Positions 34,558 through 45,439 of a DNA stretch of 64,000 bases are shown in pieces. Source of the DNA: Platerodrilus igneus (taxonomy: Eukaryota > Arthropoda > Insecta > Coleoptera > Lycidae). Positions within the stretch are counted from its first letter, which is position 1; each line of letters opens with the position of its first letter. Position numbers and translations under genes: made by a program. The stretch covers positions 1,447,001-1,511,000 of the forward strand of contig JARFIW010000668.1 in NCBI GenBank assembly GCA_036346225.1, in the 5' to 3' direction. The notes under the pieces are model-generated. The model was not told the DNA's origin and did not search any database. It worked only from the letters and a program-made list of their open reading frames with translations.

Positions 34558-35525
34558 TCAAAATTCACTTTTGTCTAATTGTACTTTAAAATGTGCTTGT
34601 CTTAGTCTTTCGAATACTTCTTTCAATCTTTCTATGTGTTCTACCAATGATGTGGAATAAACTATGATGTCGTCAAGGTATACAAGGCATTTTTCATTGT
34701 GTATTCCTCGTAGTATATTGTCCATGACTCTCTGGAAAGTAGCGGTGCGTTCTTTAATCCGAATGGCATTCGTTTGTACTCGTAATGTCCTCTGGGTATG
34801 CTGAAGGCTGTTTTTGATATGTCTTTTTCTTCCATCTCTACCTGATGGTATCCTGATGCTAGGTCTAATGTTGAAAAATATTGGCATTTGCCTAATTTGT
34901 CTAAAATTTCGGTTATATTTGGTAGTGGATATTTGTCATCTACCGTTTTTTCATTTAACTTTCTATAATCTATTACCATTCTGTACTTTTTCTTTCCGGT
35001 TGCGTCTAATTTCTTAGGTACTATTAACACGGGGCTGCTCCATGGTGAATTGGAGTACTGGATTATGTCTTGTTCTAATAAGTCTGCTACTTGTCTGTCA
35101 GCTTCTTCTTGGCTTGCATGAGGTAGTCTATATGCTTTTGTAAAAATTGGCTTGTTGTCTGTTAGCTCGATATTATGTTTTACTGTGTTGGTGAATGTTA
35201 ATGGTATTCCTTCGCAATGGAATATGTCGCGGTATTCAAAACATAAGTTTTTAATTGCTCTTTCTTCTTCTTGATTGATATCGGTATTAAAGCGGATGTT
35301 ATTTAAATTTTCTCTTAACATTTCGTCATGTTCTATTGGGTTGTATTTGTTTTCTAAATTTTCGTCTATTTCCATTTCGTTAAAATTTAGTTCTTCTACG
35401 TTAATTGGGTCTGTCAATGATAATTCTACGGGATAGTCGTTTGAATTTAATATTGTTGTGGTTGCATAGTTATCTTTTATTTGCACTAAGGCAGTTGGGG
35501 TTTCTACTCCTTGTTGAAATGTCAT
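34558..35525 (-). pseudogene. pol: Pol: reverse transcriptase core, frameshifted
   Basis: The frame from 35525 carries RT fingers and palm: [52 protein letters not shown] (motif A) and [14 protein letters not shown] (motif B region). Near 34740 the frame shifts, and the protein continues as [11 protein letters not shown] and [12 protein letters not shown] (motif C, YLDD intact) up to the stop near 34558. The family enzyme synthesises element DNA from RNA inside the particle. The frame is one base out of register with the upstream protease, because of an indel in an A-rich run near 35562. Confidence 0.9.
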
Positions 35526-35550
35526 ATGATTTATTATTCCTAAATTTTTA

Positions 35551-35960
35551 TTAAATTTTACTGGGATTTTTTATTTTTCTTTCCGTTCGGGGTTCTATTG
35601 TGTATTTTTGTTCTGTTTGTGTGTTTTGAAATTTAATGGGGAATTTTCCGTATTTCGTCCTTAATAAGCGATTTTTAATGTCAATGTTGGCTCCTAATTT
35701 TCTTAGAAGGTCCATTCCGATTAAGCCGTCATATTTGTCGTTAAATTCGAATACACAAGATTTATGTTTCATTTTAACATTAAATGTTCTCGGTAAGGCT
35801 ATATTAGCTATAAATTGGTGTATTGTCGTTTGATGGGCTGTTTTAATTTTAAATGGCTCTTTTTCTACATAATCTAAATAATGTTTTTTCACGGTTCTGG
35901 GGCTAATTAATGTTTTTGATGATCCGGTGTCGATTAATAGTTTGAATTCGGCGTGGGGTA
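35551..35960 (-). pseudogene. Pol: aspartic protease
   Basis: The protease frame overlaps the end of gag in another frame. The active-site motif LLIDTGSSKTLISPRTV lies at about 35900-35940, and YDGLIGMDLLRKLGANIDI is the second conserved block. It cleaves the Gag-Pol precursor in the family. The frame is plus one relative to gag by my counting, which may reflect decay rather than the native frameshift. It ends at a TAA near 35551 created by an indel; RT sequence continues in another frame. Confidence 0.85.
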
Positions 35961-36811
35961 TTTCTATTGGGGTTTGCGTTGAATGCTGGTCTTTGTTGGT
36001 TTAGGTTTTGATTAAATCTTGGTTGGAATGCGGGTTGCGTAAAAGTTGGGTTAAATGTTGGTTTTGAAAAATGTTTAAATTGATTATAAAAATTTGTATT
36101 GTTGAAGCTTGGGTTATTAATTCGCGGTTGATTTGTTTGTGCGTTGAAGGGTGTGAATTTTTGTTGAGGGATTGCTTGTCTTGTGGCTTGTATAGTTTTT
36201 ATTGGTGAATAACTTTTGTTCGCGTTGGGGTTGTATAGTCTGTTGCGGTAATACATTACATTTTCTTCTTCTATTACTAGGTTCATAGCTTTTTCTAGAT
36301 TTTGGGGTCGTTGGAATCTGATTTTATCCGATAGTCGTTCTGGTAAAGCGTTTATATACGTGTCCAGTGCCATTTCGTCATACATTTTTGTTTTTAAATG
36401 TCTAACGTTTTGATCAGGTTCTTCGATTTTTAATTTGGTTAGTATTAAACTTCTCACGTCTTGGCATTTCATTCCGAATTGGTAGGGGGATTGATTGTGT
36501 TCCATTCTAAGGTTTATTAGGTCTCGTACCAGGCATTTTATGTTACGTTAGTCTCCAAAATATGCAATTAGTAGTTGTTTAAAATGTTCCCATTCTTGTA
36601 AATCGTCCCTACTGGCGATTAAGGTTAGTGCCCTTCCGGTTAGTTTACTTATTATCAAGCGTATAAGCAATGAATTTCTTTGGTTATCTCCGGGTTTGTA
36701 GAAGGTTTTTAGGAACATTTCGGCTGCTCCAATGAAATTTGAGAAATGTGCTTCCGGGCTATCAAATATCTGTATTGTTTCCAAATAGAGTCGCATGTCT
36801 GTGCTACTCAT
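35903..36811 (-). pseudogene. gag: Gag, one premature stop
   Basis: ATG at 36811 (MSSTDMRLYLETIQIFDSPE). The frame is broken by a TAA at 36548-36550 and continues in the same frame to 35903. Capsid-type blocks include SLLIRLIISKLTGRALTLI and YQFGMKCQDVRSLIL. The C-terminal 80 residues are Asn/Gln/Pro/Phe-rich (for example FNPTFTQPAFQPRFNQNLNQ) and, as usual in errantiviruses, lack a clear CCHC zinc knuckle. Gag forms the particle shell. The 3' end overlaps the protease frame by several tens of bases. Confidence 0.85.
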
Positions 36812-36845
36812 GTTGGTTAAGGGTTGTTTTCGATTTTGGGTAATT

Positions 36846-37375
36846 TTTGGAATTGAGGTTTATTTCGCTATGTATATCGTTATTTTTGCTTCGGATTTAT
36901 TAAATTTCCATTTGGGTTGTGAAATTTCCAATTTTGTAAAAATTGGGGTTGGTTTTGCTGTTTGTAGCGTTAATTATGCTTTGGATGTATTAATTTTCCG
37001 TTTAGTTTGGATAATTTCGAATTTTGTAAAAATTGGGGTTGGTTTTGCTATTTGTGATGTTAATTTTGCTTTGGTTTTATTAATTTTCCGTTTGGATTGG
37101 ATAATTTTGAATCTTGCAAAATTGAGGTTGATTTAACTATTTGAAACCTTAATTTTGGTTTGGGTTTATTAATTTTTCATTTAGGTTAGGTAAATTCAAA
37201 TTTTGTAAAGATTGAGATTTATTTTGCTATTTTTAGCGTTATTTTTAGTTTGAATTTGTTAATTTTCAGTTTAGATTGGGTAAATACAAATTTGGTAAAA
37301 ATTGACATTAATTTTTCTATTTGTAGTATTAACTTTGGTTTAGATTTGTTAATTTTAAGTTTAGACTGCGTCGAG
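36846..37375. repeat. Six tandem copies of a 90-bp unit in the errantivirus leader
   Basis: Corresponding points gcta/gctg/acta/tcta recur at 36867, 36957, 37047, 37136, 37226 and 37316, i.e. a period of 90, 90, 89, 90, 90. Each unit has tttgctatttgtagcgtta, a ttaattttccgttt block and ttttgtaaaaattggggtt. Position between PBS and gag matches the insulator array of the Drosophila gypsy element, but the units do not show the known Su(Hw) site clearly. Confidence 0.9.
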
Positions 37376-38741
37376 TTATTTTTAGAATCGTAGTGACTGT
37401 TACTTGTGCTTAGTTACACAGCGCGGTGATGTACTTGTGAGATTTATACTCAATAATGTTGATTTAATTACCGTAGTCTTGAATTTGCCTGTTTTATGCG
37501 GCTTTTAATTTGTCTTAAAATCTGAAATGGATGGATTTGTTCTCGCTATATCTACTTAGCTTTGTTTTAGTTTAATTCTGTTAATTTGCAATTATATCGG
37601 TTTTATAAACGTTTAGTTCGTCGGTCTTGTATTCTAATTATAACTTGCAGGTTAATTACTTTTGCACTTTATTGTTGCAATTAAATACTTAAGTTATGTC
37701 TCTTAAAGGTGTATTCACGTTTCTTGGTAATTTAATCGCGTACGTTGAGGTAATTAACACTTACAGGTGTTAATAGGAATTAAATACTTCACTTTTGTAC
37801 TCGCTGAATGCTTTGCATAGATGATACGTCTAATTATTTTTAGATATCTCCGTGATGAGCGTTTTAATTAAGCTTTGTACGATGACCGTTTAACTTTACT
37901 CAGTTTTGTACTGGGATAATGCACTTTATAAATAATGAGTAATTTTAATTTAAAAACGTTTAGTTTTTATTGTGTGTTAGTACTGCAATTTATTCGCTGT
38001 GGTGAATGCTGGGTGTAATTTCTCATTAAATGCTGGTTGCAGTTTTACGCGCTTTTATTATGTCGTGATGGATTTATTACTTATGATGCAAATTGCGTTG
38101 TTGAAAGTTATACTTTAGTACTGTACAAAGATTCTGAAAGCGATTTCTTTAAGGTAATAATGATATTGCGTTCGCGGACTTTGCTTTCTTTGGTGGTTTT
38201 AGGTTACCGTAGTTTTAGTTAATGCAGAATGTTCTTGCTGTAGTTTATACAGTATTATAGAGGTCAATGTTTTAAATAATCGTTCTGTGATTGCTTTGAC
38301 GAATTAGCTTTAGCTTTGAAATTAATTTGCGTTCTGTCTTTTAGTTTACCGGATTAAAAACGTGCGTTTGAATCGCGCTAGTTAATGTTTCTTATTTGGT
38401 GTTAGTGGATGTGCATTCGTTATTTTTGATTTATTTTTGAGTTTGTTTTAGTAATTGTGGTAAGAATCTCTTAAATATCAAGTCTCATTTGCTTTTTTTA
38501 AGAAAAAATCTCTTTAAACATTCGTCTCATAAAAATGTTTGAAAATAATTCACTTTGTAACTATTTTCAAGAAAATATTCATAAAATAATATTCATAACA
38601 TAATAATAAATGGTAATCAATAATAAAATAATAATACTAGCATATATCAAATATAGTTTATGGTTTAAATTGCTATAAATGGAAATGAACTTACATTAAT
38701 TTTATCTGTTTCTTTTGTAGGCTCGATCGATGCTGTATCTT
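37376..38741 (-). other. Non-coding leader of the errantivirus-type element
   Basis: About 1.4 kb between the 90-bp array and the PBS-proximal repeats. No coding potential. Possible splice donors or packaging signals could not be assigned. Confidence 0.5.
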
Positions 38742-38850
38742 GTCCACCTTGGTTTGTTTGTTGGATTTAGACGATTTTTGTTCTTCGTCCAACTTGGTTT
38801 GTTGCTGGATTTAGACGATTTGTGTTCTTCCTCCAACGTGGTTTGGGTTC
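38742..38850. repeat. 2.4 copies of a 45-bp unit next to the PBS
   Basis: Units start at 38742, 38787 and 38831 (gtccaccttggtttg, gtccaacttggtttg, ctccaacgtggtttg), each with a ggatttagacgattt core in the first two. Confidence 0.85.
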
Positions 38851-38920
38851 TGTCAAAATTGCGAATTAAAATTCTTGGTCACCAATCTTCCGATTTTTGG
38901 ATTCTTAGTGCCCTTTTGAC

Positions 38921-38939
38921 ATCCGTTACGACTGCGCCA
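38921..38939 (-). promoter_or_regulatory. tRNA-Ser-type primer-binding site
   Basis: The minus strand reads TGGCGCAGTCGTAACGGAT directly after the LTR end TTAACT, sharing one T. The 5' part matches the tRNA-Ser PBS known from the 17.6/297/tom errantiviruses. Confidence 0.8.
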
Positions 38940-39476
38940 GTTAAGGTTCGGGCCTTTGGAGCTGTGTTTTTAAAAAACAGCTTCAAACACTTAACAAATT
39001 TTATTTGATTTTAAACAGAAATTATGGTGAAATTTGGAATAACTTGTACATAATAACTTTAATAAAAAAGAATTAATTGTACTGGTGAGTAGCTTGAACA
39101 ACGAAGTATGGAGTTCGAAGACTGACTACCGGTCATTGAGCTCCCGGGCTTTTTATAATAACCTGCACCTCACACGGCTGTGGGAACTTGCAGATCTCAT
39201 GTCTGCTTTTCTCTTAATTGTACACTTTATTACAATGTAACAACTTAATTCTAAGTAATTGCTGTATGTTAACCGCCTGTGACCTGCCACCTGCAGTATC
39301 ACTGCCCTCTTGGATGCAAAGTTGCATGTCCGTTCACATGAACTGTCGATAACCTCTCTGGGTTATCCTTGTATTACAATGTTGCAATGAACTTATACTT
39401 TATTTTACAATTTCTAATAATTCCTATTAGATTCAATATTTCAATATATATATAGGTAATTGGGGGATACATAACT
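38939..39476 (-). repeat. 5' LTR of the errantivirus-type element
   Basis: 538 bp, begins AGTTATGTATCCCCC on the minus strand and ends CCGAACCTTAACT. About 96 percent identical to the 3' LTR by eye. Confidence 0.9.
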
Positions 39477-41529
39477 TGCGTTACGTAAGCAATCATTAAA
39501 GAAAAGAATTCATTAGTTTCAGTTAGTTAAAAGAACTTTTAGCATAAAACCATCCTACAAGATTTATAGAAGGTTTGATATTTACATTTAATAACGTAGC
39601 TGTTTCAATGTAATATTAAATTGTGGTACAGAAATAAATTAGAGAACGCGCCCAATATATTAAATACATACACTAATAGCGATCGGAATTTTACACTCTT
39701 CGTATTACATTAAAAAAAAGTATAGATTTACACTTGTTAAATTGCCGACTATAGAAAACTTTATTTGTACACCTTCACACGCACACGAGTTCAAAAATAA
39801 ACAATACAATCGCGGAATTGACCCCACACACAATAAACCACAATAATCATAAAACTAGCCATAAAAATTAATGCATTGCGTGTTAACCGTGGGAAGAATT
39901 AAGAGCTCACACGTATAGAACGGCATTGATCTCGAGACTAGGGCAGCTTTGGACGCACATAAAGTGAAAACAAAATGTTAAAGAAGGAGAATGGAGAATA
40001 ACAAATACGTTAGACAATGTTGGTTAAGAAAGAAATGATGGTTAAGTAACAGCAGAGGTGTAGCCACTAGACCGTAGCCCCCCCCCCATTTCAGGACCGA
40101 CGACGATTTGTTTTTGAACTTTGCTGGATATGTAGGCTAGAAAGTTCAAGCACGTGTGCATCGTGAAATCGTGGAGCAAGGAGATCTAGACGGAATAACC
40201 GTCTCTAGGGTAGAGAACATATCAAAGGGATTGCTGCGACGCGACGGTTTGCCGCCCCTTTATTTTTGACAACTAGTAAAGTCTTTCAAAATAAGTGGTA
40301 CCTCCAAAGTAGTTTTGTATTTCGGCCATTCTACATATTTGTTTTTATTATGTTAATAATTTTTTCCATAGGAAACCACTTGCGCACCACTTTAGCTAAC
40401 TGGTGCACTTTTAAAATTATTACGGAGTTCCAGCCGCTTCTAGACAAATCATAATTTGTAACGAACGTCATTTTTAGCCGTAATGAAATTTGAAATTCAT
40501 GTTGAACGCCCCAGGAAGGAATCATAAAGGAGATACAACAGAAAAACTTTTCAGGCTTGCTAGTTGCTTAATAGACAAGACTCTAAAAAAAACGTAAACT
40601 GTAACAATACCTTGTTAAACATCATTACATAAATGATTTATTCTGGTTGTGTGAGACTGTAAAGATCTCTAAATCCAAGAAATGTAACATTCGTAATTCC
40701 TTTTTAACCTATGGCGTCATCTAAGGTTATGAAGCAACTTATAACGCACCCAATTATAATTTCCTGTAATTAAATACATTCGTGTCGGACATACATTTAT
40801 TAATAAGTTGATAACCCATGGCTTTAAAAGCTATTTTTGTAATCTTTGTAAAGAGAATTCCTGTCTAGTCATTAATATACTCCAGACGGTTAATTACACG
40901 AGGCCTTTTACGATTATTGTAAAAGTTCACAGTGCAATGTACTTCAAATTAATCGAAAATATATTCAATCAATATGATAGCAGATAAGAAAGCGAAGACA
41001 AAGTAATGTTTGTAGATGTTCAAAGCATGCAAGAACATATAGGTAGTTTAAATATGACATAATTTTAATTTCTATTTCTTACAGCACAATAAACAATTGT
41101 CTAAGAAGGTAATTGTGTACTATTGATTCTCGAGTGGAAATACACGATGTTGTATTATTCGATCGATGACTCTTTACAGTTGAGGGTTTTTATAAATTGT
41201 TAATAGAAATAGTAAAAGAGGTTAACTTCTGAGATATAGGTTGTTGAAATTTTAAATCGAAAATAGAAGTTTACTATAAATCAAAACTGCTTGAAGTATT
41301 TTTTGTAAAAATTAGTATAGAAAGGGCTCTTTAAATATTAGCAAAAATCAATTTCTAGAAAATTTATTCAGTATCGTGCTATCGGGGTCAGTGAGAACTT
41401 TAATCCCAAGTGGTGGACGCCACTAGAAAACTTTCAATTTTTAACATCTCTCTTCATTTCTTTTTAAAGAACGAATGATTTTTCATAGTGCAACTAAGCG
41501 TCGTTTTAGATTTGTCTCTAAACAAACCA
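39477..41529. other. Sequence with no recognised feature
   Basis: About 2 kb. I see a poly-C run at about 40079-40088 and no coding region, terminal repeat or match to other elements here. Confidence 0.45.
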
Positions 41530-41760
41530 CCATCATACTTAGGTCTTCAGTTCTGAAACTAATTGGACGTGAACTTCCATTGTGTCCTATTCTTAGCTAA
41601 CTTTCACATTTTTCTAAACTTTCCAAAGCCTACATCTTTCACTATCTTGGTGCAATATAGGTGCACCTCTACTTTTTTTTCCTTTCTCCGTTTCTAATAT
41701 ATCCCGTACGTGCCATAGTATGTGTCCTATTATTCAAATAAAACGATCCTCATGTTCCCC
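41530..41760 (-). mobile_element. LINE 3' end fragment
   Basis: On the minus strand this resembles the 3' end of the LINE family found at 21-22 kb and 43.5-44.3 kb (shared ccagttccagaactgaag-like end and tagacctag-like blocks). No reading frame. Confidence 0.6.
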
Positions 41761-42020
41761 AAGACCGGACAACTTATTACCTAAAGCCATTAATCGCTAC
41801 ATGAAGTTTTTAGGCGCTACCGATTTTTCCCGAAATAGTCCGCGCTAAATCAAATAACGGAAAACGAGAAATAGCCACTAATTTCTCCACCACATCACTA
41901 TTGCGCGCACAATTATTTTTTGCCGCAATTCCCGCTAGCAACCCATATTTCGGAAAGTAAGAAACTTTCCTTAACCTAAAATCCTGCAGTTCTAAATTAA
42001 ATGCTAGGTCTTCAAATATA

Positions 42021-43324
42021 AAGAGTGCCCCAAAATTTACGCAAGATTTGAATTAAATATAAAACACATTTATTTATCTTTAAATTATAATTTTTTTAAT
42101 GAATCATAAAGTACACACAATAGGGTTATGTATGAAATAACACATTGGGCAAATGCCCTCCACGGCTTTGCTGGCACATACGCACTCTTTTGTCGAAATT
42201 TTCCATGACAATTGTGCATAAATGTGGCCCAATTTCAGTACTGCAGCGTTGAATTTCCTCCTTCAACGCACGGATTGTTGTGGGCTTGTTGGCGTAGACC
42301 TTTGATTTCAAATAACCCCATAAAAAGAAATCTAATGCTGTTAAATCGCATGATCTAGGGGGCAAATTCTGATCACCGAAACGAGAGAGAACACGACCAG
42401 GAAATGTCTCATTCAGTAATTGGATTTTTCACGGGCTGTATAGCATGTGGCACCGTCTTGTTGAAACCACATGTTCTCCACATCAATATCAACCAATTGA
42501 GGGAGAAAGAACTCTCTTATCATGTCGCGATATCGAGTACCAGTAACAGTCACTGCTTGACCAGCCTCATTTTCGAAGAAGTATGGTCCAATAATGCCTC
42601 CAGCCCAAAATCCACACCAAACAGTGACACGTTGTGGATGAATTTTTTCTTTCGACAATCACATGTGGGTTCTCTGAACCTCAAATGCAGCAATTTTGTC
42701 GATTAACAAAGCCATCAAGGTGAAAATGTGCTTCGTCGCTTATGATGATTTTTTTCGAAAAATCAGGGTCCACTTGTTGATGTTCGATAATCCATTCAAC
42801 AAACTCTCTTCGCTGGGAATGGTCATTAGGCTTAAGTTCTTGTGTTAATTGAACTTTGTAGGCATGGAGCCGCATATCTTCAGTGAGTATACGCTGTAGA
42901 GAGCTTGTTGAAATTTGCAGTTCTTGTCCACGTCGTCGAATTGATGTTCTTGGGTTTTCACCAACACTGTCACGCACTGCTTCGATATTGACATCTGAAC
43001 GGCTTGTTTTTGGACGACCAGAATGTTTAGCATCACCAGTAGATCCAGTCTTCCTGAATTTTTCAATTACTCTCTTCACAGTTGACGAAGTTAAATGAAC
43101 ATTTCGACCGTATTTTGTACGAAATTATCGAACTGTGGCCGCCAAACTTTCATTATTTTTGAGATATTCTTCAACAATGAAAACACGTTGTTCTGTCGTG
43201 TAACGTTCCGTTTTTACTAACCCTAGACTGTCAGCTGTTAAACTGTTTATTTTTCAGGGTTGCCAACAGTTTACTGCACAAATGGCAGCAAATTCAAATC
43301 TTGCGTAAATTTTGGGACACCTTT
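42021..43324 (-). mobile_element. Tc1/mariner-superfamily element with both ends
   Basis: Terminal inverted repeats of about 30 bp: left gtgccccaaaatttacgcaag and right complement gtgtcccaaaatttacgcaag (each cited part within the repeat). TA dinucleotides at 42019-42020 and 43325-43326 fit the TA target of the superfamily. Length is about 1.3 kb, the normal size of an autonomous element. The transposase fills it on the minus strand but is broken. Confidence 0.85.
42126..43240 (-). pseudogene. Mariner-type transposase, broken
   Basis: In order: an HTH region (TTEQRVFIVEEYLKNNESLA) with a stop near 43123; a second HTH and linker with AKHSGRPKTSRSDVNIEAVR; first catalytic Asp in IISDEAHFHLDGFVN; a stop and frame change near 42660-42680; VTVWCGFWAGGIIGPYFFEN; second Asp in WFQQDGATCYTA; a frameshift near 42410; and the third acidic site in PRSCDLTALDFFLWGYL. 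The enzyme cuts and pastes the element at TA sites. The spacing from the second Asp to the last Asp in the final block suggests a DD41D (rosa-like) type, counted through the frameshift and therefore approximate. At least three lesions, so inactive. Confidence 0.85.
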
Positions 43325-43544
43325 TACATAGGTTAACTAGCAATTTTTTCAAGATCTTTTTGGTATATCTTATCAACATTTTAATATACAAATAGCCTAT
43401 GGAAGTATTCATAGCAATACATATCCAAATCTAGCCAGCCTATTTTGCATCTGAATGAAAAAAATTTCCAATAAGTTTTCCCAACTGCCCTAACAAATTG
43501 TAAAGCTAAAGCCAGATAAGTTCTTTCTTTCGATTTTCCTTTTT

Positions 43545-44315
43545 GGCTCAAGCGAATATCGGTGAGATAGCGTATATTTTTAGAAAACGATAGAATGGGA
43601 AAGATGCAAAAGACAAAATAAAGATTATAGCACACGACCGTGCTGTATCCAACAAAGAAGAAACAACTGCTATGTTCGAAGACAACAAACAAAAAAAAGC
43701 CCAAGTTTTGAAAACATATGTATGGAGTACAATACTGTTCGGCTGGGAAACGCGGACAGTGGGAGAAGCTACCAGGAAGCCTTTGAAATGTGGTACTATA
43801 GTACAAATCACAAAAGAGTGAATTCACGTCATAGTTTTCTGAGTTAAAAACAGACATACTTTTAAAGGATCTATAGGAGTATACTTAATGCATAAGATTT
43901 AAAAGTATGTCGTTTTTTAATTCAGCAACCTATGACGCGAATTCATTCTTTCGTGATTTGTACTATACAAACGTGTGATGAAGATGTCATGAACAGACAG
44001 TGATAAGCACAAAGAGGTACTAGGAATAGCAGACGAAGAAGAAGGATATCTGTGCGAAATAACAATAAATTGGAGAGATAGAAAAATAGGGCACATTCTA
44101 ACACACAAGTGAGTAATGCGGGCTATATTAGAAGCAGAGAAAGGAGAAAAAGAAGTAAATATAGACCTAGATTGGACCATTACACACAGATAATGAAACA
44201 TGTAGAGTGTGGCAATTTCGGGGAAATTTGTAGGTGAGCTCAGAATAGGAAACAATGGATGTACGCGTACGACTAGTTCCAGAACTAAAGACGGAACGAC
44301 GATGACTCAAGTTAT
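43545..44315 (+). mobile_element. LINE 3' region, interrupted by a MITE
   Basis: Stop-ridden copy of the LINE C-terminal block (gtatggagtacaatactgtt, then cctttgaaatgtggtac). It is split at 43799-43965 by a MITE and continues with acgtgtgatgaagatgtcat. It ends at ctagttccagaactaaag. Unlike the copies at 21 and 55 kb it has only one C-terminal block before the 3' end. Confidence 0.75.
43799..43965. mobile_element. 167-bp MITE with ~65-bp inverted repeats, TA target
   Basis: Left end tagtacaaatcacaaaagag and right-end complement tagtacaaatcacgaaagaa continue as imperfect inverted repeats to about the centre. TA is duplicated (43797-43798 and 43966-43967). The empty site can be inferred from the related LINE copies at 21517 and 55158, where tgctaca is continuous. 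No coding capacity, so it would need a Tc1/mariner-type transposase in trans. Confidence 0.85.
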
Positions 44316-44320
44316 ATAAA

Positions 44321-44590
44321 TCTTAGTTTAAAATATATTTAAAGTTTTTCTAAGAATTTTGTCCAATTATAGGAACAAAGGTATTTTTCCTAAAATAAGT
44401 TCAAGACAGCGCTAAAACCCCAATATAATTTCGCAAAGATAATCACAAGATAATTCCCAAAAGTAATCTCGATATAATTTTCAAAATAATCCCAAAATAA
44501 AGATATCATCAAAAATAATTCACAAAAGTTACCAAGTTAAAGATAAAATTATAAGATAATTTTTAAAAATTACCCCAAAATAAAAACAAG
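44321..44590. repeat. Degenerate AT-rich short repeats
   Basis: Runs of ataattcccaaaag-like and aaaataatcccaaaat-like words at irregular spacing. No other feature. Confidence 0.4.
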
Positions 44591-45400
44591 GTAAATTCAG
44601 GAGTGGTTCCGTAGAATCGCTAAAAAAGGGGGTTTTTCTGTGCCCAAAATGGAGGTTTGAGAAGCGATGCTCGTTCTACTAAACCGCAAGGGACTGGCTC
44701 ACCGTGGGTAGAGGATCACTTGTGCCCTAAGCGTACAGTCGATAAGATATGCCAAAGGCAAACAAATTGACAAAAACACTCCCACGGCTTAAAGCAAGGA
44801 CAGTAGTGACGCATGACTGAAAACGAAGTCCGCACAACGTAGCCCAATAATGGTATGCGTTGCCTAGTCACCAGACCATACGGCGACTAACAGAAAAGGA
44901 GAGTAGATAGAATAGGAAAAGGTATTAAAAGAAGGAGGTTGGAATGCCAAAATAGCTTCCAAGTTGTAGATAGGAGAAGAAGGGCTCGCATTGAGCAATA
45001 CATGTAAGTTGAGTCGGATAAAAAAATACTATCAACCCGCTAGAGCGAAATCAGTAACCCGGAGTGGGGGAGCACCATTCTAATGTCGTAGGCGGTCTTT
45101 GGGACAAGCCCGTGGAGGGAAAATAAGGCGGAAAAGGAGACAGTCGGCACAAAGGAAATTAGACTTAACTGCCTTTTTCCATAGCCAAAAGCCAAAAACA
45201 TGAGATGTTAGGTGAAACGACACGAAGACACAAATTGTGAGCTAGGTGATGCTGTACTTCCCATAAGGTGTCTGTATTAAATATTACAGCTTTGTTACTC
45301 CTGCCCCGATGAGCCCCAATTAGGGTAAAACGCGTCGGCAGGATGCCCTCGTGGCTGAATTTGAGTCACTTGACAATAATTTCTTTTTATTTGTATTAAT
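44591..45400 (+). other. GC-richer non-coding island ending in a hammerhead motif
   Basis: About 800 bp noticeably richer in G and C than its flanks, without an open reading frame. Many short G/C-rich words (for example ctcaccgtgggtagagg, acccggagtgggggagcacc) suggest a structured RNA or the untranslated part of a retroelement. It ends with a hammerhead ribozyme-like sequence. Identity unknown. Candidates are a retrozyme or SINE-like element or a LINE untranslated region. Confidence 0.45.
45300..45342 (+). ncRNA. Hammerhead ribozyme, decayed, minimal stem III
   Basis: Stem I: CCTGCC (45300-45305) pairs perfectly with GGCAGG (45337-45342). The core CCGATGA (45306-45312) corresponds to CUGAUGA with U4 changed to C. 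Stem II: GCCC/GGGT with loop CAATTA. AAAA (45327-45330) replaces GAAA, so G12 is changed. Stem III is two pairs closing a GC loop (ACGCGT), followed by the cleavage-site C at 45336. All elements of a type I hammerhead with tiny stem III are in place, but two normally invariant core bases differ. It may therefore be inactive or slow. Confidence 0.75.
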
Positions 45401-45439
45401 TTAAGACTCATTTATCAAACCTACTTTTCTTATATATAT

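Larger units (their letters stand above)
30811..39476 (-). mobile_element. Errantivirus-type Ty3/gypsy provirus, full length, decayed
   Basis: 8.67-kb element read on the minus strand: 5' LTR, tRNA-Ser-type PBS, long leader, gag, protease-RT-RNase H-integrase, env, polypurine tract, 3' LTR. The two LTRs are both 538 bp. By eye they differ at roughly two dozen positions (about 4 percent), so the insertion is not very recent. LTR ends AGTTAT and TAACT are the errantivirus form. The flanking tetranucleotides (cgag and tgcg) do not match, so no clear target duplication remains. gag and pol each carry stops or frameshifts and env lacks an internal part, so the copy is not autonomous. The element is described as it stands; no repaired sequence is given. 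Confidence 0.9.

Noticed and set aside
36795..37136. 113-codon plus-strand frame with repeated LIFRL..I..F..IGVGFA
   Set aside because: It follows the 90-bp tandem array in the leader of a minus-strand provirus, so the repeated peptide comes from the DNA repeat.
40079..40088. Poly-C run as a regulatory or assembly signal
   Set aside because: An isolated homopolymer without context; a similar run at 28363 lies in a LINE relic.
42404..42706. 100-codon plus-strand frame
   Set aside because: Antisense shadow of the mariner-type transposase.
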